In this document: positions 56,271 through 64,000 of the stretch, piece after piece
How positions within the stretch are numbered: position 1 is the first letter of the stretch
How the letters are laid out: each line of letters starts with the position of its first letter
Origin: Euphorbia lathyris
Lineage: Eukaryota; Streptophyta; Magnoliopsida; Malpighiales; Euphorbiaceae
NCBI RefSeq assembly: GCF_963576675.1
Contig: NC_088913.1
Location: 74,089,001-74,153,000 of the forward strand
Reading direction: 5' to 3'
DNA length: 64,000 bases
Made by a program: the position numbers and the translations under genes
Notes under the pieces: model-generated
What the model saw: only the letters and a program-made list of their open reading frames with translations
The model's database searches: none
Told to the model about the DNA's origin: nothing

Positions 56271-59200
56271 TCATATAGGTCTTAAACCAATCTCTTTGGA
56301 CATTTTATATACTATGTCCCTTGGAAGTCCTTTTGTGAAAGGATCTGCCAAATTATTACAAGACTTAACATATACAACAGTTATAATCCCGTCTGATATT
56401 AACTGTCGTACATATGAATGTCTTAAGCTAATATGTCTATACTTTCCATTATATATCTTGGTATAAGCTTTAGACAAAGTAGCTTCACTATCGCAGTTCA
56501 AAGAAATGGCTGACATCGGTTGTGGCCACAACTTAATATCTAATAACATATTCCTCAGCCATTCAGCTTCTTTTCCTGCTGCTGCTAAGGCCAAAAATTC
56601 AGCCTCCATTGTGGAATGAGTAATACAAGTTTGTTTCTTTGAAGCCCAAGAAACAGCTCCTCCACCAAGCATAAAAATCCAACCACTTGTGGACTTACTA
56701 TCACCGATAGTATTTATCCAACTAGCATCTGAATAACCCTCAAGAACTGCTGGAAATTTATTATAATATAATCCAAGGTTTTTGGTTCTTTTTAAGTAAC
56801 CTAAAACCCTACCAATCGCTTTCCAATGTTCACGACTCGGATTACTCGTAAATCTAGAAAGTTTACAGACAGCAAATGCAATATCTGGTCTAGTACTATG
56901 TGATGCATACATCATACTTCCTATTGCACTAGCATACTCAAGTTGAGCAACACCTCTTCCCTCATTTTTACCAAGTTTACAAGATGAATCATAAGGGGAA
57001 TTAGCCTCTTTAAACTTTAAGTGCTCAAATTTATTAAGCACTTTTTCAATATAATGAGATTGACTCAACGCAAAACCCCCACTATGTTTTATAGCCTTGA
57101 TACCTAAGATAGTATCAACTTCATTTAAATCTTTCATTTTAAAACATGAACTCAAATAGGTCTTTGTCTCATCAATTCCTTTCATATTGGTTCCAAAGAT
57201 TAACATGTCATCAACATATAAACATATGATGACACAATAATCTTTTGTAAACTTAGAGTAAATGCACTTATCTGCTGAGTTATAAGTAAAACCATTTGAT
57301 AAAATAACAGAATCAAATTTTTCGTGCCATTATTTAGGCGCTTGTTTTAATCCATACAAGGATTTAACCAATTTGCAAACTTTATTTTCATTTCCAGGGA
57401 GAACAAAACCCTCAGGTTGTTTCATGTACACTTCTTCTTCTAAATCCCCATTTAGAAAAGCCGTCTTCACATCCATTTGATGTACACATAGACCAAAAAT
57501 AGAAGCTAAAGCCATAAGTACTCTAATGGATGAAATTCTAGCTACAGGTGCATAAGTGTCAAAATAATCTACCCCTTCTTTTTGAGTAAAGCCTTGTGCA
57601 ACCAATCTAGCTTTGAAAGAATTTATAGATCCATCTGTATTATACTTAATCCTGAATACCCATTTGCATCCAACAGTTTTGGACCCTGGAGGCAAGTCCG
57701 TAATATACCAAGTATTGTTTGATATCAATGAATCCATTTCATCATTGATTGCCTCTTTCCAAAAAGCTGAATTTCTAGAAGCCATTGCTTATTGAAAAGT
57801 TTTGGGATCATCTTCTACAGTAAGTACAATTGGTATTTTATTAGTAACCCCATTTCTATTTTCTTCCACCAGAAAGAGAATAGCTTGAGAATTAATAAAA
57901 TCTGGACCTAAATTCTTCTCTTTTCTAGTTCTTTCACTTCTTCTTAGTTCATTAGAAGAATCAGGCACAACTCTTTTCCCATTTGAGTTTGAAGAAATTT
58001 GTGGTGCTATTGAGGTTTCTGTTCCTGTGGAATCGCCACGAAATTTATTTTCAAATAATTCAGCATCTCGTGATTCCACTATAACATTAGAATCCAAATC
58101 CAAAAACCTATATGCTTTTGAATTTTCAGCATAGCCCACAAAAACACTTTTCAAAGCCCTTGGTCCTAATTTAGTTTTCTTAGGATCCGGGACCTTGTAA
58201 TATGCAACACAACCCCACACCTTAAAGTAACTTATATTAGGTTTCCTTCCTTTCCAAATTTCATAAGGTGAAACCTTAAATTTCTTAGAAGGTACTCTGT
58301 TGTGTATATGACATGCGGTTAGCAAAGCTTCTCCCCATAAATTAAATGGCAAATTTGCATTAACAAGCATTGCATTTAGCATATCCCCTAAAACACCATT
58401 TTTTCTTTCAGCAACTCCATTTTGTTGAGATCTATAAGGAGCACTAACCTGATGTATAATTCCACTAGATTCACAAAAAGAAGAAAATTTTGTAGGAAAA
58501 TACTCCCCACCTCTATCACTGCGTAGAATTTTAATTTTCTTATTCTTTTGTGTCTCTACCATGGCTTTATAACATTTAAACATTTCAAATGCTTGGTCTT
58601 TTGTTTTTAACAAATAAACATAGGTAAAACGAGAACTATCATCAATGAAAGTTATGAAATACCTATTACCTCCTCTAGTTAAATTTCCATTAAATTCACA
58701 AATATCAGAATGAATAAGTTCTAACATTTCTGTACTTCTTTCAATTTTAGAAAATGGTTTCCTTTTCATTTTTGCTTGAACACATACCTCACATTTATCT
58801 TCATGATCATTACCATAAGATATCATTCCATTTTTAGACATATATTTCATGGTTCTATAATTGGTATGTGCTAAACGATTATGCCACAAATGAAAAGAAG
58901 TACATTCAATTGCATGCACAAGAAAATAAGCAGAATTCTCAACTTTATTAATAGACAATTTGAACATTCCATCACAGACATAACCTTTCCCAACAAATGC
59001 TCCAGCCTTAGACAAAATTATTTTATCAGATTCTATTACAGCCTTTAACCCCTTTTTACATAACATAAAACCAGAAACTAAATTCTTCCTAATTTGAGAA
59101 ACATGAAGAACATTTGTGAGAATAACTTTCTTTCCAGAAGTAAACTGAATTTCAACAGTCCCGGTTCCTTGAACCTTGGAAGAGTGATGATCACCCAACA

Positions 59201-60251
59201 AAACTTCATGGTCTGGAGAAGAATCAATATAAGTCTTGAAGAGTCCTTTGTTGTTGCAAACATGAGTAGTTGCACCAGAATCATACCACCAATCATTGCT
59301 TATGGTAAGAGATGCCATATGCAATTCTTGGATCATACCAATTTGCAACTCAGAAACCATGGCAATAATTTCATTATTGTCAACATGTTCAACAACATTT
59401 GCTTTGTCCTCACTCTCCTTCTTATTCTGATTTTTGCTATCCTTCTTCTTGGGGTTCTTACAGAATCTTTTGATGTGTCCTTTTCCACCACAATTATAAC
59501 AAACAACATCAGACAAATTCTTCTTAAACTTTTTGTTGTTGTTGGGATTATTCTGATAATTTCCTTTCCTCTTTTTGCCCCCCTTCTGATTATTACTGAC
59601 ATAATTAACTTTAGAACTAGAAGCAACATCATGTTTCTTATCACGAATTCAAGTTTCCTCTTCAATTCGTAAATGCTTCTGAATTTGTTCCAAATTAAAA
59701 TCCTCAGAAGTGTGCAACAGTTTCTTTCTATAGTTATTCCAACTTGGAGGTAATTTGGCTATGATGGCCCCCACAAGTAATTTCTCTGGAATGTCTATAG
59801 TAAGATCCTTAAATTTAGAGGCCAATATAAGAAATTCATGGACTTGGTCAAGTACAGATGCAGAATCATTCATAGTAAATTCAAAAAAATTCATAGTGAT
59901 AAACTTATCTGCCCCTTGCTTTTCTGAATTATACTTTGTCTCCAGTGATATCCATATATACTTTGCCTTTTGTACAGGAATGTACAAATCATAAAGACGA
60001 TCAGAGAGATGGTTCAGAATATATCCTCTACATAGCGCCTCGTCTTCTTCTCGCTTCTTACGTTCAGCCACAATTCCATCAGTATCTTTGTCACTCGGTT
60101 CTGGAATAGATTGCAAATCAATGTCCAGAATGTAAAAAATTTTCAGAGTGATCAGAAAAAATTTCATAGTCTCCTTCCAACGAGTGAAATTCGTCCCATC
60201 AAACCGATCAAGTTTACCAGCATCACCAACATTCTTCAGCACGTTCTCCAT
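56271..60251 (-). pseudogene. Copia-E gag-pol, one frame with three nonsense codons
   Basis: All segments are in one frame. Gag starts MENVLKNVGDAGKLDRFDG at 60251, about 17 bp after the 5' LTR. A TGA at 59651 precedes the zinc knuckle CYNCGGKGHIKRFC. Protease: WWYDSGATTHVCNN. Integrase: LWHNRLAHTNYRTMKY and CEVC zinc ligands, LIHSDICEF, LRSDRGGEYF and NGVAERKNG (D-D-E). A TAA at 57791 follows DDPKTFQ. RT: HQMDVKTAFLNGDLEEEVYM, a TAA at 57332 after LKQAPK, then [10 protein letters not shown]. RNase [41 protein letters not shown]. All catalytic motifs are visible, so the nonsense codons are the main lesions. Confidence 0.92.
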
Positions 60252-60335
60252 AATATTTCCTTAAGATTGTTAGAAATATGGGATCACAAACATAAAATAG
60301 GGACGTGATTAATCACTGTCCTTAAGGAAATATTA
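60251..60335 (-). promoter_or_regulatory. 15-bp inverted repeat pairing the 5' LTR with the primer-site position
   Basis: TAATATTTCCTTAAG (60251-60265, just inside the element) is exactly complementary to CTTAAGGAAATATTA (60321-60335, inside the 5' LTR), with a 55-base loop. The loop contains a 12-bp palindrome GTGATTAATCAC (60305-60316). The inner arm lies where a tRNA primer site is expected, two bases from the LTR. It may allow self-priming; see findings. Confidence 0.7.
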
Positions 60336-60484
60336 GCCCCCACTATTAATTGCTATTGGGTTTCTGACTAAGTTTCCTCTAGGATTTCCCTAACATAAAA
60401 TTAATGATAGCAATTTCACTAATTTCCCTATGAACGTATTTGAATAATTAAAACAGTAAGTGAAAAGGTATGAAGGATTGAAGA

Positions 60485-60493
60485 TATTTATAG
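60485..60493 (-). promoter_or_regulatory. Copia-E TATA box
   Basis: The minus strand reads CTATAAATA. Transcription would start near 60455. The tandem repeat array at 60516-60625 is directly upstream. Confidence 0.6.
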
Positions 60494-60515
60494 CCAAAAA
60501 ACTGGTTGTCAAAAT

Positions 60516-60625
60516 ATAGATGTCTCCAGACAATACAGATGTCTCCAGACATTCAGATGTCTCCAGACATACAGATGTCTCTAGACATACAGATGTCTCT
60601 AGACAATACAGATGTCTCTTAGACA
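60516..60625. repeat. Promoter-proximal 18-bp tandem repeat in Copia-E U3
   Basis: Six units of ACAGATGTCTCCAGACAT. Each holds ATGTCT and AGACAT as inverted arms around CC (CT in some). The 3' LTR carries seven units. Confidence 0.9.
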
Positions 60626-60871
60626 AAATAAAATACAGATTTCCTTCTTATTCTTTCCATGTGGAATTTCCACAACACCAATATTAAAGACTAATATCTA
60701 ACATTTATTTCCTAAACTAATCAAAAACACGGAAAATTAACTGAAAGTACGAAATTTATTTTTATTTCTTTATTTTATCAAAGCGCTTTATTTTTGTAAT
60801 TAAACTTATTTATTTTATCCAAAATCAACCCGTAAATCACGCTAAAAGATAGGGGTAAAATACCCCTATTA

Positions 60872-62791
60872 AACCTCCTCGGACTTTAAAGTTTTACTTC
60901 TCCTCAAGTAAAAGAAATCGAAAGACAAGGGATTGAGAAAATTAAGAAACAAACCGAAGGTTGGTTTTGCCAAGTGCGTGGTTTCAAAGTTATGGTTTTA
61001 TGCAAAGGTTTCGGTAAGTACCTACGCAAACAATTGAGTACAAAACTTGTTTGAAACCTCCATGATCAAGATTAATAGGCAATATTAACGGGGGTTGATT
61101 ATCTTTTGAGAACTCAATAGTACCTCACCAAGGGATTTCGCTCTTACGCTCAATTTTAGGTGGGTCGGTGTTTTAGCACTCTTCTTTGCACTTACTCGAG
61201 ATCATGTTGAATTTGCATTTTCATCCGGGTTTTTCCTCCTAAAATATGGTTAGGCAATATTAAAAATGAACCCGGAGGGGGGTTGTAATGTGGGTGGCTT
61301 CTTTAGTGGTTAGTTTAAAGAAACTCGAGTTCAAAAATATCGTTTTGCGATTGCACCGTGTTTTTGTTTATTTCGGCCTTGGCGAATTTTACAAAACATA
61401 CTTCAAAATTTCTCGGGTGGAGCTTGAGAATGCCTTTTTATTTTTATCGTATCCTTTGTTTTGATAGAGGCACAAAAACAATATTTTGAAGGCTTATGGT
61501 GCTCGTTTGTTAAGGCCGTGACTTTTTCCGAGTGATTTGGGTGCAAATTGATTTTGTCGGTATTCGAACAAGAGGAAAAAGGGTTAAATGTTAAAACGGT
61601 AGTAACAAAAAAGTTGGTTAATAGGCTCGAAGGGGTTTCCTAATGTTTAATGAAAACGAGAAAAATAAATTAAGAAAAATTAACCTAAGTGGGTTCGGTT
61701 TATCATCTATTGCCTTTTTACCAAAAATAAGTGTACTTAACCCGGTATTGGATGCAAATTCTATGAGTCGAGTGAAGTCAAAGCTCTCGAAAAATTGTGA
61801 AAGAATTAGAGTTCTCGTACGAACTCCTTTAGGCTCAAAAATACCTCACAAAGATTCGGGTTTAAATTGTGTACTATCAAGTCTTCGCTAAATTCTCAAC
61901 TATCCCGTTTTTATTGCCTTTTCAAAGTTCATTATGGAGATAACATTTGGGTTAAGACTCAATGCCTTAGTTTAGTACTAACCTAAGCTTCGCACAAATT
62001 CCCTAATTTCAAAACCAAGACTAAAATTCCTTAATTAGATGATCCCCTTGTGTCGACGTCTTTTATTTTTGATGACAAATAACGGAACTTTAATTAATTT
62101 CCGAAGCAAGGATAGCGTGTCGGGAAAAATTTAAAAGAGTCAATAAAGTAGTTTAATTATTTTGTTGGTTATAAATTTTTTTTTATTTTTGTTTTTGGTA
62201 GTGCAAAACAAACGTTAAGTGCGGGGTTGCACGTCCCTCCGCGTTATTTAAAATGACGCCTATTCCAAGGGCGTCGTAAAAAGAAGTCAAAACAAAAACA
62301 AAAATAAAGGTAAGGAAGGAAAAGAAACCCTTAGTGGTCAGGGGCCCTACGCGAGGCGTGCCCAGGTGGGCGCCCCGCGTAGGGTGGCGTTTTTATCTCT
62401 TTTTGAGTCAGAGACTCAAATACGCGGGGCGCAGGAACAGGGCGCCCCGCGTGTTTGAGTTTCTGAACATGTTTAAGTAGGAGAGTGCAGGGTACGCGGG
62501 GCGTACCATAGGGTACGCCCTGTATGGTGTTATTTTAAACAACAAAAACAAACACAACGAAAGCACAAAACACAAACGGAACTTAACGATATTAGAATAA
62601 AAACATCGTACACTGAAAACATAAAAAATAACACAAACAACATCAAAAGGAAATACATAAAGAAAACATAAAAAGAAAAACGGAAACTACAATTGTGGTG
62701 GAGGCGGATTGCCATGGATGTTAAAGTAGGAGGCGAAGGAGTTGGTGAGGGCATCGAAGCAAGCATCGAGATGAACCCGATCCTCCCGTTG
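60872..62791 (-). other. Athila-F 3' untranslated region
   Basis: It lies between the ORF-1-like frame and the 3' LTR. Near the LTR the minus strand reads TACTTGAGGAGAAGTAAAAC and then TCCGAGGAGGTT, the purine-tract context. A second cluster of TACGCGGGGCGTA-type words lies at about 62347-62520. No coding frame is recognised; the plus-strand frame at 61643-61891 has no known motif. Confidence 0.55.
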
Positions 62792-63886
62792 TTATGCTTC
62801 GATGGAGTCAAAACGGGTGTTGAGGGTGGCGAATTGGGAATCATAATGAACCCGGTCCCGGCGTTGGTTATCCTCCAAGATATCCAACCGAGCATAAAGA
62901 GCGTTGAAGTCGTGGAGGGGTGGAGGACTGAAATTGAGACCCATGCTTGAATCTGAGTCCCCTTCCGCATTGGAGTGAGCCGCCCTCGAAGTCTCGCCCG
63001 TGCCAGAAGTTGGACGCTTTAGGGATTTAAAGGCGTTTTTGTCCAACGGCCGAGGCACAAGGCGCTGGAGGTGCTCAATAGCGTCGGAGCCGAGAGTGGA
63101 GAGGGCGAAGATGGTGATGAGGTGGCCAAACCCGAGCTTGGCCCGTTTCTGGATAGGTGTGGCATGGAGGTGAGCAGCCACGTGATAGGCGATGTCATAG
63201 GTGAGCCCATTGGCACAACAGTAGAGGGCCAACAGTTCGTGCTTGTTGACCTTAGTGGACTCGGACTTCCCCGAGAAGTAAAATAAGATGAAGCGGTGGA
63301 GAAGTTGGAGGATAGGGTCGCAGATGAGAGATGGGCGGAGGTTGGAGATATCATAGTCCTCGGACCCGATGATGGAGGTCCAATATTCATGAGCGGCAAC
63401 ACCATCGGGCCAACGGGATATGCCCCCCTCCGCTTGGTAAGTGAAATGGTGTTGGAGCCATTGAGTGTCAATGGAGAAGGGGCGGTTCTGGAGGTGGAAG
63501 TTGAAGAGGGCGGCCCCGGGGACGTTGTTGGAGGTGAGGGTGGTGTAGAACTCAATTACCAAGGAGGGGTACACATGGTATTCTGTACTGTAGATGTCGT
63601 ACCACCCGAGGGCACGGAGACGAGCTTCGAAAGGCGTGCCGAAATCGTGTTGATCGAGCACGCTACGTTGGATATAGGGAAGCTCTATGATGGTGGCGGT
63701 ACAAAGATCTTCGTACCGGGTAGCTTCCTCCTCGGTGAGAAGGTGAAAAGGAGCCCGTTATTGGCGGGTGAGGGGGGGTGTGCTTTCCCGCTCGGGTGGT
63801 TGTTGTGATTGGTTTTGGGTGCGGCCGGTACGGGCACGAGTGGCTCGTGGGGGATGCATATCGGCGGTGTTCTTTCGCCTAACCAT
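62792..63886 (-). pseudogene. Athila-F ORF-1/env-like protein with one nonsense codon
   Basis: The start is taken at 63886 (MVRRKNTADMHPPRATRART), in frame with the long open segment. TAA at 63760-63758 (codon 43) interrupts it, and the frame then runs without break for about 320 codons. The pattern matches the Athila ORF-1 family seen at 50514-51812, with blocks RRAEIV-equivalent YIQRSVLDQHDFGTP, EFYTTLTSNN, DTQWLQHHFTY, HEYWTSIIGS, LRPSLICDPILQLLHRFILF and KVNKHELLALYCCANG. The tail is acidic and serine-rich. Function is unknown. It is clearly a different subfamily from the Athila-D copy. Confidence 0.7.
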
Positions 63887-63974
63887 GGTGGAATGTGAGA
63901 GATTGAGAGAGGGTGGAAGAAGGTTGTGAGAAAGTTAAGATAGTTGTGAGGAAGAAGGAAAAGAGAAGGGTGAT

Positions 63975-63982
63975 TATATATA
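63975..63982 (-). promoter_or_regulatory. Possible internal TATA box upstream of the Athila-F ORF-1 frame
   Basis: The palindromic TATATATA lies 89 bp upstream of the ATG at 63886, followed in that direction by pyrimidine-rich sequence. If used, it would give a separate short-leader mRNA for this frame. Position alone supports it. Confidence 0.35.
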
Positions 63983-64000
63983 GGAAATGAGGGAAGTGGG

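Larger units (their letters stand above)
55312..60703 (-). mobile_element. Copia-E: recent, nearly intact Ty1/copia element
   Basis: The LTRs lie at 55312-55765 (454 bp) and 60268-60703 (436 bp), reading TGTTAGATATTAG...TTTCTAACA in element sense. They are flanked by a perfect TTTAT duplication (55307-55311 and 60704-60708). They differ at a handful of bases plus one 18-bp repeat unit, so insertion looks recent. The purine tract AAGTGGGGGAT adjoins the 3' LTR. One gag-pol frame (60251-56271) has three nonsense codons and no frameshift. No tRNA-type primer site is visible beside the 5' LTR. It is inserted in the Athila-F LTR. Confidence 0.93.
60268..60703 (-). repeat. Copia-E 5' LTR
   Basis: 436 bp with six copies of the 18-bp repeat (about 60516-60625), followed in element sense by CTATAAATA at 60493-60485. 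Confidence 0.93.
53662..60871 (-). repeat. Athila-F 3' LTR, split by Copia-E
   Basis: It is about 1.8 kb after removing Copia-E. It carries a TATAAATA box on the minus strand at 54688-54681. Just upstream of that box is a GC-rich palindrome cluster at 54767-55260. Confidence 0.65.
40945..64000 (-). mobile_element. Athila-D: Athila-type gypsy element (minus), open at the right edge
   Basis: It is inserted in the Gypsy-B 3' LTR. Its 3' LTR (40945-48929, minus Tat-C) reads TGTTAGGC...AGGACAACA on the minus strand. A purine tract TTTGGGGGTATT (48941-48930) adjoins it, in the context TTGAGGACAAGCAAAG typical of Athila elements. Rightwards come a long untranslated region, an Athila ORF-1/env-like frame (50514-51812) and integrase (52533-53661). 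Athila-F interrupts it at 53662, and the rest of pol, gag and the 5' LTR should lie beyond 64 kb. Confidence 0.8.
53662..64000 (-). mobile_element. Athila-F: second Athila-like gypsy element (minus), open at the right edge
   Basis: It interrupts Athila-D integrase near 53662. Its 3' LTR spans 53662-55311 plus about 60709-60871 around Copia-E. On the minus strand the LTR starts TAATAGGGGTATTTTACCCC (probably TGATAGGGG originally) after the purine-rich TCCGAGGAGGTT, and ends near GCGCCACGCATCA. Rightwards lie a 3' untranslated region and an ORF-1-like frame (62792-63886); the rest is outside the window. The left boundary is uncertain by about 10 bp. Confidence 0.7.

Noticed and set aside
62693..63808. 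Plus-strand frames of 70-170 codons rich in glycine and glutamate
   Set aside because: Antisense shadows of the Athila-F ORF-1 frame, which has family-like sequence.

Overview
The window looks like repeat-rich nuclear DNA of a flowering plant, probably a dicot. It is AT-rich with very low gene density, and almost all recognisable coding DNA is Ty1/copia, Ty3/gypsy (including Athila- and Tat-like) or LINE sequence. There is one two-exon host gene, plant-type TATA boxes and initiator-tRNA-Met primer binding sites. I cannot name the species. All element calls come from reading conserved motifs and matching termini by eye; no database search was made.

Layout. (1) 1-1648: intergenic DNA and the only convincing host gene, a small secreted cysteine-rich peptide (697-1033, two exons). 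(2) 1649-17831: a decayed Ty1/copia element (Copia-1, plus strand, target-site duplication CATAG) carrying three nested insertions: a large solo LTR (X, 2099-4772), a non-autonomous hAT element (5553-6283, 8-bp duplication) and a second copia element (Copia-2, minus strand, 6752-15829, duplication TACTC). (3) 17837-31476: AT-rich DNA with LINE fragments, an uninterrupted 453-codon LINE-type RNase H reading frame, a pol-less gypsy element (Gypsy-A, 21106-24539, duplication ATCGG), a tandem triplication near 27.3-28.2 kb and a hAT-transposase-like pseudogene. (4) 31490-34033: a 5'-truncated LINE (LINE-G, minus) with a 13-bp duplication. (5) 34775-64000: a stack of nested gypsy/copia elements. 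Gypsy-B (plus) is broken in its 3' LTR by Athila-D (minus). Athila-D is broken in its LTR by Tat-C (plus) and in its integrase by Athila-F (minus). The LTR of Athila-F is broken by Copia-E (minus, duplication TTTAT). The missing parts of B, D and F should lie beyond base 64000.

How the parts work together. Most elements are dead, with stops, frameshifts and deletions. Copia-E is the least damaged: one reading frame with three nonsense codons, LTRs that differ at few places, and a perfect duplication. The most unusual pattern is structural. Solo LTR X, Gypsy-A/B, Athila-F and Copia-E each carry a tandem cluster of short interrupted palindromes in U3, upstream of a TATA box. Tat-C carries another hairpin array in its 3' region. 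Copia-E also lacks a recognisable tRNA primer site. The sequence beside its 5' LTR is instead perfectly complementary over 15 nt to sequence inside its own LTR, so self-priming of reverse transcription is a testable possibility.
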